Under the pieces are notes generated by a model. It saw only the letters and a program-made list of their open reading frames with translations, ran no database searches and was not told the origin of the DNA. From CAWUKT01 sp964352215 (GTDB taxonomy: Bacteria > Bacteroidota > Bacteroidia > J057 > JADKCL01): a DNA stretch of 64,000 nt. Within the stretch, counting starts at the first letter, position 1; every line of letters begins with the position of its first letter. Below are positions 16,664 to 25,066 of this stretch, in pieces. A program made the translations under genes and the position numbers. The stretch lies in assembly GCA_964352215.1 (NCBI GenBank), contig CAYGRE010000003.1, positions 62,001-126,000 on the forward strand, read 5' to 3'.

Positions 16664-17994
16664 TCCGGCGGTACAATAAAAGCAGGCCCCGGAGTGCCCG
16701 TGGCAGTATCTGCCATGCCCCATCCAAGAGCCTCTATTTCGGAATGCGTGGGGAAGTGATGCTGTGTTGCGCCAACCGGAGCCACCTGGCAGGCCGCTAT
16801 CCTCAGCAGAGCATCCGTGAAATCTGGGGCAGCGCCCAAACCATCAAAGTAATAGAAGCGCTTGCCAAAGGGGACATGTCACAGGGCTGCAAAGGCTGTT
16901 GCGAATTGATCAAGGGAGGCAACTACGCCAACATGCCAGGACGCATCTATGATGAGATTCCTGCTTCACCCGGCGGCTGGCCCAGCAGAATGGACTTTGA
17001 ACTCAGCAATACCTGCAACCTGGAATGCGTCATGTGCCGTGGGGAACTTTCTTCTGCCATCAGGAGGAACCGCGACAAACTGCCTCCCATCCAGTCTCCT
17101 TATGACAATGCATTTCTTGAGCAATTGGAAGAGTTTATCCCCCACCTCCAGCAGAGTTATTTCGCAGGAGGCGAGCCCTTCATGATCCAGCAATACCTGG
17201 AGATTTGGGACCGGATGGCTGTACTCAATCCCGACCATCAACTCAGCGTCCAAACCAACGCCACCCTCATTTCTGACCGGGTCAAGCGCCTCCTCGAACA
17301 ATTGCGCATCTCAATCGCTATAAGCATCGATGCTGTCACCCCGGAACGCCTCGAAGCGATCCGCGTCAATGCAAAATGGGACACCGTGCTGGCCAATATT
17401 CATTATCTCCGGGACTACTGTATCCGCAAAGGCACCCTCCTCACCGTCTCGTATACGCCCATGACCCTCAATTGGATGGAACTTCCGGAGGCCATTCAAT
17501 TCTGCAACGACCTGGACATCAAAATCTACTTCAACAACCTTTCCTACCCACGTCCCCTGGCCTTTGCCAATATGGCTGCCCAGGAATTGGAAGAAGTTGT
17601 CCGTCATTTGAAAAGTTACAAGCCGCCCAAGCGGGGAGAAGTACAGCAAGCCAACCGGAATTCTTACCTAAACCTGCTCTCACAGATCGATTACTGGCGG
17701 CAAGAAGCGTGGAAAAGGGAGCGGACCGTACCCAGGAATGCCAAACCCAGAGGAGAGGATTATTTTCAGGCTTTCCAGACATTTTTGCAAGAGAAATACA
17801 ATCCCGAGGAAGCCACAAGCCTGTATGAAGAGATCGCCCCCAAACTCAGGGAGGTTTTTGCGATAGCCGCAGAGGAGGAGCGGACAGAGCAGGTCTGGCA
17901 ATTGGTTGGGGAAACAGATTTCGCGATGTTGTGCACCTATATTCCCGGCAAAACGGTTGCAGAATTGGTCGCTGCCTGGCGGACAGCAGGATAA
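16636..17994 (+). CDS. Radical SAM protein with twitch-type iron-sulfur domain
   Basis: 452 aa. The radical SAM cluster motif CxxxCxxC is at C127, C131 and C134 (NTCNLECVMC), with the GGEP motif (YFAGGEPFM) downstream. Before it is a Cys-containing N-terminal segment (GSICHAPSKSLYFG, MLCCANRS, QGCKGCCEL) that could ligate an auxiliary iron-sulfur cluster, as in twitch/SPASM-type radical SAM proteins. Residues from about 195 form the rest of the partial TIM barrel. These enzymes cleave S-adenosylmethionine to make a 5'-deoxyadenosyl radical; the substrate is unknown. No small peptide precursor gene was found next to it. The ATG at 16636 starts the second of two nearly identical start regions. 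The stop codon is also duplicated. Confidence 0.85.
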   Translation: MDLQLTPAEIRRYNKSRPRSARGSICHAPSKSLYFGMRGEVMLCCANRSHLAGRYPQQSIREIWGSAQTIKVIEALAKGDMSQGCKGCCELIKGGNYANMPGRIYDEIPASPGGWPSRMDFELSNTCNLECVMCRGELSSAIRRNRDKLPPIQSPYDNAFLEQLEEFIPHLQQSYFAGGEPFMIQQYLEIWDRMAVLNPDHQLSVQTNATLISDRVKRLLEQLRISIAISIDAVTPERLEAIRVNAKWDTVLANIHYLRDYCIRKGTLLTVSYTPMTLNWMELPEAIQFCNDLDIKIYFNNLSYPRPLAFANMAAQELEEVVRHLKSYKPPKRGEVQQANRNSYLNLLSQIDYWRQEAWKRERTVPRNAKPRGEDYFQAFQTFLQEKYNPEEATSLYEEIAPKLREVFAIAAEEERTEQVWQLVGETDFAMLCTYIPGKTVAELVAAWRTAG

Positions 17995-18017
17995 AGCATC
18001 CGGTAGCAGGATAAAGC
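17985..18017. repeat. 13-bp direct duplication across a stop codon
   Basis: AGCAGGATAAAGC occurs at 17985-17997 and 18005-18017. The first copy includes the TAA stop (17992-17994) of the radical SAM gene. Confidence 0.9.
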
Positions 18018-18038
18018 TTTAGAATTCGGTACAAACCA

Positions 18039-19349
18039 TCAGACAGGGGGTTTTTCCCTGAGCAAAACGATGGAAAACCAAACCATCGCCACCAGAATGA
18101 CCCCAATCCCGGCCCACAAAAACGCCTTGTTCTTTAACAACGGCACCACCTCTTCTTCTTTTTGCTCCAATGGTTCATTTCCCGATGTGACGGCACCTGT
18201 CCCCTTCTCAGGCTGGTAAGGCTCCATTTTCACTTCTGTTGCTTCAGGGGCTTTTGCAGCCGGTGGCGGAATGTAGGCAATCGAGTCTGCCCATATCTTA
18301 GGACGGTTTCGGGGTAGCTTGTCCGCAAAATGAATCAGATCGTATTGCGGCGCCATTTGGTTTTCCTCGCTGAGGACCATTTGATAGTTCGCCCCCTTCT
18401 CGAGGCGGGCAGTAAGCGACATTTTCAATTGATAAGCCCGGACCCCGGCGATGCGAATAGGGAGATCGTCTTTGTTGTCAATCGTCAACCTGAGCTTGCG
18501 GCTGCGCAGGTCCTCAAAAACCAATTGAGACACTTCCTGCGAACTCAGTGTGAAGGATTCATGCAGGGTGCCCCCTGAAACGGATTCCAGGGTCGCATTC
18601 CGCAGGTACATTTCCGGGCCGTCCACAACCAGATGCAAGCGGTCCAGGTAATGGTTTTCACCCAGATCGATCTCGACATAGCTCTTCTTACCCAGGCTGT
18701 CATCCGATTGGGTAACAGAAAGCCCCTTGATTTCCTGGTAATGCCCGGCCTTGGATTTGACGTCATAATACCCAGCTCCCATGATATTGATAGGCTCCCG
18801 CCAGGTATGCTTCAACTCAACCTTGTAGTAACGGTAATCGACCGGAGGGAAATTCAGGGTGAGGAGGTTGTAAGTGGAGGCGGGATCGTAATTGGAGTTG
18901 TAGTGAAAATTTTCTTTGATGATGTACCAGTGATTCATGTCATCGCTTCCACTCAACCAAAACCGCTGGGCCACATCCGCATTGCGGACTTTCAATACGA
19001 TCTCTTCGATGGCGTCTTTCCGCGCATTTTCAAAGATGGCTCGGGTATACCAGTGGCGGTGGTAGTTGCCTCCGGTTTGCTTGTACCATTTCAATTGGAC
19101 CGATTGATCCACATGGGATTCCGAGGACTTGATATAGGGCACTTCGGTACCATTGCTGTCATAGATGCGGATATTTTCCCCGCCGGGTGTGCTGTGGCAG
19201 GTAATCTCCGGGGGAAGATAGATATCGTGGTAGGCAGATTGTCGGGTAGGGGGTAAGGGGCCTTCCCAGGTTTTTTGTGCAGTGGTAGCCAAAGGAAAGG
19301 TGAAGAAAGTGAGGGCAAGGAAAAGTATAGATAGGGAAATGTGTTTCAT
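18039..19349 (-). CDS. DUF3999-like exported protein with C-terminal membrane anchor
   Basis: About 436 aa from the ATG at 19349 (MKHISLSILFLALTFFTFPLATTAQ, signal peptide). The body has beta-rich domains with LSGSDDMNHWYIIKE, LTLNFPPVDYRYYKVELKH and a later LRLTIDNKDDLPIRIAGV. This is the discoidin-like pattern seen in DUF3999 proteins of unknown function. A single TM helix near the C-terminus (FLWAGIGVILVAMVWFSIVLL) anchors it with a short tail. A Glu/Pro-rich linker (PEATEVKMEPYQPEKG) precedes the helix. The upstream DUF2339 gene on the same strand ends 185 bp away; DUF3999 and DUF2339 genes often sit side by side, so a joint function is likely. Confidence 0.75.
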   Translation of the reverse strand: MKHISLSILFLALTFFTFPLATTAQKTWEGPLPPTRQSAYHDIYLPPEITCHSTPGGENIRIYDSNGTEVPYIKSSESHVDQSVQLKWYKQTGGNYHRHWYTRAIFENARKDAIEEIVLKVRNADVAQRFWLSGSDDMNHWYIIKENFHYNSNYDPASTYNLLTLNFPPVDYRYYKVELKHTWREPINIMGAGYYDVKSKAGHYQEIKGLSVTQSDDSLGKKSYVEIDLGENHYLDRLHLVVDGPEMYLRNATLESVSGGTLHESFTLSSQEVSQLVFEDLRSRKLRLTIDNKDDLPIRIAGVRAYQLKMSLTARLEKGANYQMVLSEENQMAPQYDLIHFADKLPRNRPKIWADSIAYIPPPAAKAPEATEVKMEPYQPEKGTGAVTSGNEPLEQKEEEVVPLLKNKAFLWAGIGVILVAMVWFSIVLLREKPPV

Positions 19350-19533
19350 GGGTTCTGGTTGAAAGGGCGATGGGATTTTTCGCACAGTGAAGTAGGGAAA
19401 TGGACCCGTGGTTAAGGGCTCTGCAACATAGGGGACGGAGGTTCATGACCAAAAGGACGCGTGGCTCAGGAGCGTAAGTCAAATAGAGGACCGGAAAGTT
19501 GAACAACTCTCCGATCCTCTTTTCATATTGACA

Positions 19534-22131
19534 CTAAGCCGCATTCTCAAGGGCAGCCTGGGGATCGTCCTCTACCACCAGGCGCTTGATGCGCTGGTAA
19601 AGGAAGGAGACCACCAGGAGCAATACACCCAGGGAAATGAAGGCCGCGATCTTTCCTCCGGTCGGAATGGAGCGGATGTCATAGACAAACAGCTTCACAA
19701 TGATGAGCAGGAAGAGAGCCAATCCGGCGATCCGCAGGTGGCGGAGGCGGCTTCTGAGACCCGTCGCGATCATCGCGAAGCCAAGCACACCCCAGAGAAT
19801 CGGATAGCCGATCTTATGGGCATGGGCTGCAGAGACGCCACCCAGGGCCAGTAGCGTGTCCAATTCCATGCTGAAGATGAAGACCAGGATGATGGACAGC
19901 CCCCAGAGCAGGAGGTTATTGCCGTCGGGATTCTTGTCGAAGATGCGTTTGCCGTGAACGAAGGAGAGGCCTAAGAGCACAAACAGACCAGGGGCCATGA
20001 GGAAGTGGTTCATGAAGCCATCGCCTTCAGGCAGGCCGTTGAGGTACGCCAATCGCATCGGAGCCATGAACATGATCTGAGCCGCACAAGTGGCGATGAA
20101 AAACAAGATGCTCAGGGTAAAGGCGAAATTGCCGAACTCATGGTTCTTCGCGATGCGGGCCCAGACGTGCAGGCCGATCAGGAAATACACGGTCAGGGTA
20201 GAAATGCCGATCACGGTCAGTCCCGAGTTGTTCAGGGGAACCAGGTGATCGAGGGTTTCCAACAGCGAGCCAATATAAAGCAGCCCAATTCCCAGGAAGC
20301 GGTACATATCAGATAGGTAACCATTTTCCTTGTTTTCCCTTCGCATGCGGTAGTTCAGGAAAGAAATCGCAAAGAAGGAGCCGACAGCGAAGAGGGTGGT
20401 GAGGAAATCTCCATTCAGGACTGGGCTATTGTCTGAACCCAGGTGGGCCAGGTAGTTCATTCCCCAGTCGCGGAACAAGGACCCGATGGTCAGTACGGAC
20501 AGGAGAATGGTGGCATTTTCCAGCAGGTCCATCTTGGTCTTTCTGGCCAGGATAAGCAGGATCACCGCTTCCACGGCCCAGAAAATGGTCAGGTGGCTTC
20601 CTTCGAGCTGGATGCCGACCGCAGCCGTGACAAATGTCAGTACCAGACCAACGAGGACTTTAACGAGGCGGTCGTCAAAGGCAATCCATTTCTTGGCCGG
20701 GAAGATAAAGGCAAAGTGAAATACTCCCATTAAGGCAGAGAATATTCCCATATATCGCCCTTCGTCAAACCAAAAGAGGGTCAGCATCGTGACCGCATAA
20801 AAGAAAGCGGAATTGCTCAGGAGCAGGATGAAATCCAGGGACTTGAGCTGCATCTTGTTGCGGACGCTGAAGGCGACATTCATAGCGAAGAAGACCACGA
20901 AGAAAGCCGATGCGAAGGCAATGGTACCACCGACGACCGGGGTATCAAAGTAGGTCATGTTTAGGGCGACCCAGCCACCGAACAGTATCACAGTGAGGCT
21001 GTAGCTCAGGATGCGGATGGCTTTCCAGTTCTTGAACCAGGCCAGGGCCATCGCACCGACATTGAGGATCAGGATATAGGAGAATAGGCTTATATAACTT
21101 CCCTCCCCTTGAGAGACAAGGAAAGGCGTGACAAATCCACCCAGCAGGGCGATGATCCCGATCTCTTGCCGGTCGTATCCAATGGCCATGATCACACTGA
21201 AGGCAGTAATGATGGTCATAATGGCAAAGGCCAGGGGTTGAGACATCAATCCATAGGTCTGGAAAGCAATCGAGATGGAGAAATACAGGGTCGCGATGCC
21301 CCCACCGACCAGCACCGAGCTGAAGGCTTTGTATTTTTTGCGGAGGAAATGGGCAACTCCCATCAGGATACCCCCGGTCAGTACACCGACCAATACCCGG
21401 CCAATATGGCCGATCCAGTCCTGGTCAATCGCGTATTTCACGAAGATTCCGATTCCGATCACGAGGATACCAATCCCGATCTTATTCAGCAGGTTTTCAC
21501 CGATGAATTTCTCCATGCTGCCCCGAGGCTTTGAGGGAGCGGCTTTGGCAGCAGACTTTCTGCCAGCGGGAGGACGGTTTTCAGCCCGCTGGGCGGGGCG
21601 ACGGTTTTCGGCCCGCTGCGCCGGTGGGCGCACCGGAATCGGAGGAGGCGTGGCTGCCGCGACCTTGGGGGGCGCTGGCTTCGCACCAGGAGCCAGAGGC
21701 TTCGTATTCTCAGGAGCCACCGGCTTCGCCACCGGCCCTGCATGTTCAGGAGCCACCGGCCCTGCATGTTCAGGAGCCACCGGCCCCACATTCTCCTCAG
21801 AAGGAACAATTCCTTCCAAAGGCTTAGGACCTTTATTGACGGATACGTCAACAATATCCCGCCCTGCATCTGCATCACGGGAGACCTCCTCCGGCGTAAC
21901 CACTGAAGGACCTTCAACGACATGCGTTTCTGTTTTTTCTTGTTCTGTGATTTGAGGGTCAGCAAGAAGTGAAACCTGCGTTTCCGCTTCGGGAGGCAGG
22001 GACACGATGGGTCGGACGTGGGCAAGGGAGTCAGAAAACAATTCTTTGAGGCGGTTGCACTCATAATTGCATTCGCGGAGTTTTCGCTGGATCTCATCGA
22101 TCCTACGATCAAATTTTGCTTGCAATTCCAT
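19534..22131 (-). CDS. DUF2339 polytopic membrane protein
   Basis: 865 aa. An N-terminal coiled coil (residues 1-35, FDRRIDEIQRKLRECNYECN) is followed by an unusually repetitive Pro/Ala/Glu-rich linker to about residue 210, with EHAGPVAPEHAGPVA and PPAQRAENRRPAQRAENR. Roughly 24 or more TM helices follow, opening with ENLLNKIGIGILVIGIGIFV, the signature of DUF2339. The function of the family is unknown; size and topology suggest a transport or envelope role. The C-terminus is short and soluble (RLVVEDDPQAALENAA). It lies upstream of the DUF3999-like gene. A small hairpin with a UUCG loop sits in its leader (22164-22179, minus strand). Confidence 0.85.
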   Translation of the reverse strand: MELQAKFDRRIDEIQRKLRECNYECNRLKELFSDSLAHVRPIVSLPPEAETQVSLLADPQITEQEKTETHVVEGPSVVTPEEVSRDADAGRDIVDVSVNKGPKPLEGIVPSEENVGPVAPEHAGPVAPEHAGPVAKPVAPENTKPLAPGAKPAPPKVAAATPPPIPVRPPAQRAENRRPAQRAENRPPAGRKSAAKAAPSKPRGSMEKFIGENLLNKIGIGILVIGIGIFVKYAIDQDWIGHIGRVLVGVLTGGILMGVAHFLRKKYKAFSSVLVGGGIATLYFSISIAFQTYGLMSQPLAFAIMTIITAFSVIMAIGYDRQEIGIIALLGGFVTPFLVSQGEGSYISLFSYILILNVGAMALAWFKNWKAIRILSYSLTVILFGGWVALNMTYFDTPVVGGTIAFASAFFVVFFAMNVAFSVRNKMQLKSLDFILLLSNSAFFYAVTMLTLFWFDEGRYMGIFSALMGVFHFAFIFPAKKWIAFDDRLVKVLVGLVLTFVTAAVGIQLEGSHLTIFWAVEAVILLILARKTKMDLLENATILLSVLTIGSLFRDWGMNYLAHLGSDNSPVLNGDFLTTLFAVGSFFAISFLNYRMRRENKENGYLSDMYRFLGIGLLYIGSLLETLDHLVPLNNSGLTVIGISTLTVYFLIGLHVWARIAKNHEFGNFAFTLSILFFIATCAAQIMFMAPMRLAYLNGLPEGDGFMNHFLMAPGLFVLLGLSFVHGKRIFDKNPDGNNLLLWGLSIILVFIFSMELDTLLALGGVSAAHAHKIGYPILWGVLGFAMIATGLRSRLRHLRIAGLALFLLIIVKLFVYDIRSIPTGGKIAAFISLGVLLLVVSFLYQRIKRLVVEDDPQAALENAA

Positions 22132-22438
22132 GACGGTTCTGATTTGGGTTCACAGTTCTTATCACACACCGAAGTGTGTTGGGGGTTTCTTACTGAACCT
22201 CAGCGGTAAGGTTTCAAACCTTTTTCTCAACCCATTGACCATCAGTTAATTATATTTTATAGCGTAACCCGAGCCCCACCTTATGCGTAAGGCGGCACAA
22301 CCTGCTGAAAACCAACCGCTTGTGAAATTCGGGTCTGGAATATTGTTCAGATTTCGAAATGTATTTGCCGTGAATTAAATGTAACCAAGCCGACAGTCAG
22401 TTTTCAGATCGGTAGGATTTACATAAATTCAGCCCACA
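22132..22438. other. Divergent intergenic region between the DUF2339 gene and mgsA
   Basis: 307 bp with no gene. On the minus strand, 22179-22164 folds as a 6-bp stem with a TTCG tetraloop (ACACAC-TTCG-GTGTGT), about 33 nt before the DUF2339 start. No convincing TAnnTTTG promoter element was found for either gene. Confidence 0.6.
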
Positions 22439-22822
22439 ATGAAGCAACAACAGATTACCATTGCTATCATCGCTCACGATGGCAAAAAAGCTGAAATGGT
22501 GGGATTTTTGAGGGACCATGCCGAGACGCTGAGCCGCAATGAAATTGCATTAATCGCCACCGGGACGACCGGGGAGCATGTAAAGCGGGCCGGATTCCAG
22601 GTCAAGCGGGTGCAGAGCGGTCCCATGGGAGGTGATGCGCAAATTGCCAGCCGTTTGGTCGAGGGAAAAGTACAAATGGTTATCTTCTTCCGTGATCCGC
22701 TGGGGAAGCATCCCCACGAAGTAGATGTATCCATGTTGATGCGTCTCTGTGATGTCCATGATGTTCCCTTGGCGACCAATCCTGCCACCGCCCGTCGACT
22801 GATGAAAACCTTTGACCTTTGA
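22439..22822 (+). CDS. mgsA: Methylglyoxal synthase
   Basis: 127 aa, close to the usual bacterial length of about 130-150. It converts dihydroxyacetone phosphate to methylglyoxal and phosphate, a cytosolic bypass of lower glycolysis used when phosphate is limiting. The N-terminal strand IAIIAHDGKKAEMV, the phosphate-binding ALIATGTTGEHVK, the catalytic GPMGGDAQIASR (Asp at residue 66, equivalent to D71 of the E. coli enzyme) and FFRDPLGKHPHEVDVSMLMRL with ATNPATA are all present. The ATG at 22439 leaves 307 bp to the divergent gene. The downstream small exported protein begins almost at its stop codon, so the two are probably co-transcribed. Confidence 0.96.
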   Translation: MKQQQITIAIIAHDGKKAEMVGFLRDHAETLSRNEIALIATGTTGEHVKRAGFQVKRVQSGPMGGDAQIASRLVEGKVQMVIFFRDPLGKHPHEVDVSMLMRLCDVHDVPLATNPATARRLMKTFDL

Positions 22823-22836
22823 GAAACCTTGAATCC

Positions 22837-23367
22837 ATGAAGTTCTATCAGCTCACATTTAGCTTCTTCATCCTGTTAATGGTTGCCAACCATATCCAGG
22901 CTCAAGGGGGCTATGTTGAACCCCCAACCCCATGCTCCTCTCCAGAGTATCGCCAGATGGATTTCTGGATTGGGGAATGGGAGGTGTTTACTTCCAGAAA
23001 TAATAAGGTAGGCAAAAGCCGAATTGAACAGGCTCTCGGTTCTTGTGTCTTAATGGAGTATTGGGAACCAAATGCAGGAGGTCGTTCACAAAGCTTTAAT
23101 GTATACAATTCACAAAATCATCGTTGGGAACAGACCACCGTGGACAATGGTGGAAATGTATTTTATTTCCACGGTAACTGGAATGAAAGCGAGGGACAAA
23201 TGATCCTCTCAGGAGAGTCAGTTATCGAAGAAAATGAGGTCTGGCTGAATAGGCTTAGCTATACGCCCCAAAAAGATGGATCTGTTCACCACCTTTGGGA
23301 GGTTTCCCGTGATTCTGGAAAGAACTATTTACCTTTCTGGGAGTGTACTTACCGCAAAAAGAAATAA
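22837..23367 (+). CDS. Exported protein of unknown function, DUF1579-like
   Basis: About 176 aa from the ATG at 22837 (MKFYQLTFSFFILLMVANHIQAQ, signal peptide). The mature part starts with a conserved-looking EYRQMDFWIGEWEVFTS and continues with strands such as SCVLMEYWEPNAGG, WEQTTVDNGGNVFYFHG and LPFWECTYRKK. This predicts a small beta-barrel (lipocalin-like) fold with a binding cavity, similar to proteins labelled DUF1579. Ligand unknown. A TTG at 22819 would overlap the mgsA stop and extend the frame, but the ATG gives a proper signal peptide. Confidence 0.7.
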   Translation: MKFYQLTFSFFILLMVANHIQAQGGYVEPPTPCSSPEYRQMDFWIGEWEVFTSRNNKVGKSRIEQALGSCVLMEYWEPNAGGRSQSFNVYNSQNHRWEQTTVDNGGNVFYFHGNWNESEGQMILSGESVIEENEVWLNRLSYTPQKDGSVHHLWEVSRDSGKNYLPFWECTYRKKK

Positions 23368-23376
23368 ACCTAAAAG

Positions 23377-24453
23377 ATGCAGTCACCCCCCCCTCAGGCC
23401 CACGCACCCTTCAGCCTCTCCTACAGTCCCAATATCCCGGAACTGTTACAGCAGTTGGATTGTAGCATCGCCATCAGTACCTATCAAGCCGGAAAGGTGA
23501 TCTTCCTTTCTCCCAAGGATGAAAATACCCTGGTGCAACTTCCCCGAAACTTTCACAAGGCGATGGGGATCAGTTTTGAGGGGGATAAAATGTTGGTGGC
23601 CACAAAATCAGAGGTGCATATTTTAAAAGATTCACCTGACCTGGCGGTCCATTACCCCCGAAAACCCAAGACTTACGACGCACTCTACATGCCCAGAGCG
23701 ACCTACCATACCGGAGTCGTAGACATCCACGACATTGATTTCGGGGCCGATGGCATCTATGGGGTCAATACCTCCTTTTCCTGCCTGGCCCGGATCGATC
23801 ACGAATTCAGTTTTACCCCCGTCTGGAAGCCACCCTTTATTTCGAAGCTGGTAAGCGAAGACCGCTGCCACCTCAACGGAATGGCGATGGTCAACGGAAA
23901 ACCCAAATATGTCACCGCATTTGGCACCGGAGATACCATTCAGAGTTGGCGACCCACCGTCACCGAGTCCGGGATCCTGATGGATGTCGAATCCAATGAG
24001 ATCGTCGCTTCAGGTTTGAAAATGCCACACTCGCCCCGGTTATTCGATGGCCAGTTGTACTTATTGTTTTCTGCAACGGGTGAATTGGTCCGGGTTGATC
24101 CTGAAAATGGAACCTATGACGTAGTGCACCGCCTGAAGGGATTTGTACGCGGATTGGCCAAGCGAGGGGAATATGTATTTATTGGTTTGTCCAAGCTCCG
24201 CAAGAACTCTTCGACCTTTGCCCGGTTGCCGGTGGCCGATATGGCAGACCATGCCGGGGTAGCCATCATCCATTTGCCTACGGGTGCCTTTGTCGGTGAA
24301 TTGCGCTACAACAGCTCGGTGGACGAGATTTATGACGTGCAGATTCTCCCCGGTAAAAAGCGTCCGGGAATCCTGAATACCGATAAGGTTGAGCACAAAT
24401 TAGGGCTGCATATTCCGGGCGCCACCTTTTGGGCCCAGCCTCCCGAGGAATAG
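23377..24453 (+). CDS. TIGR03032-family protein
   Basis: 358 aa, no signal peptide or TM segment. It matches the TIGR03032 family by layout and by segments such as PRNFHKAMGISFEGDKMLVATK, DIHDIDFGADGIYGVNTSFSCLARID, FISKLVSEDRCHLNGMAMVNGKPKYVTAFG and SPRLFDGQLYLLFSATGELVRVD. Repeating beta strands suggest a propeller fold. The family has no established activity; members occur near glycosyltransferase, TPR and secretion genes in Bacteroidota and cyanobacteria. It starts 9 bp after the stop of the small exported protein. It is followed by the 44-bp tandem repeat array. Confidence 0.8.
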   Translation: MQSPPPQAHAPFSLSYSPNIPELLQQLDCSIAISTYQAGKVIFLSPKDENTLVQLPRNFHKAMGISFEGDKMLVATKSEVHILKDSPDLAVHYPRKPKTYDALYMPRATYHTGVVDIHDIDFGADGIYGVNTSFSCLARIDHEFSFTPVWKPPFISKLVSEDRCHLNGMAMVNGKPKYVTAFGTGDTIQSWRPTVTESGILMDVESNEIVASGLKMPHSPRLFDGQLYLLFSATGELVRVDPENGTYDVVHRLKGFVRGLAKRGEYVFIGLSKLRKNSSTFARLPVADMADHAGVAIIHLPTGAFVGELRYNSSVDEIYDVQILPGKKRPGILNTDKVEHKLGLHIPGATFWAQPPEE

Positions 24454-24520
24454 CAAATAGCTCTTCACCCTGATCATTTGATTTCTGGAAAATTTTGCAG
24501 AAAAGCCCCAATGGAATGTC

Positions 24521-25005
24521 CTGGGGTGGTATTCGGTTATGTCAGCCCCCTTAACTGATTGTGTTGCTGGGGATATCTGATTAGGGTCTGCCCCCTTAAC
24601 TAATTGTACTGCTGGGGATACCAAGTTAGAGCCTCACCTTTAACTAATTGTGATGCTTTGGATAACCGATTATGGTCGCATTCTCAGTTAATTATATTGC
24701 TGGGGATATCTACTTATGGTCGCACGCTCAATTAACTGTGTGCTGGGGATAACCGGTTATGGTCGACCCCTTAATTAATTGTGCTGACGGGGGTATCCGG
24801 TTGTAGCTGCCTCCTTAACTAACTGTATTGCAGGGGATACCTGATTATGGACGCACCTTTAACCAACTATATTGACGGGGATACAAAATTCAGGACGCAC
24901 CCATAAATCGTTGTATTAACTGGGATAACAGGTTAGGGGCGTACCCTTACTTTATAGGGTCGAGGGGATATCAATTAAGGACGCCCACTTAATTAATTGT
25001 ACCCA
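24521..25005. repeat. Degenerate tandem repeat array, 11 copies of about 44 bp
   Basis: From 24521 to about 25005 a unit of 43-45 bp repeats eleven times in the gap between two convergent genes. Each unit starts near CTGGGGATA(T/C)C, continues with a (G/A)NTTATGGTCGCACC block, and ends with TTAACTAATTGTATTG. Identity between copies is roughly 65-80 per cent, so it is old rather than a recent expansion. The period is not a multiple of 3 and every frame is interrupted, so it is not coding. It spans most of the 613-bp gap between the stop codons of the TIGR03032 gene (24453) and the SGNH/PKD gene (25067). Confidence 0.85.
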
Positions 25006-25066
25006 TTCCCCCAATCGATTATGCGTTTTTTGAGCGTATTCTGATTTTTTTCTCTGGAAGATCGGG

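Noticed and set aside
24521..25005. CRISPR array
   Set aside because: Units are contiguous, without unique spacers, and drift between copies; no cas genes are present.
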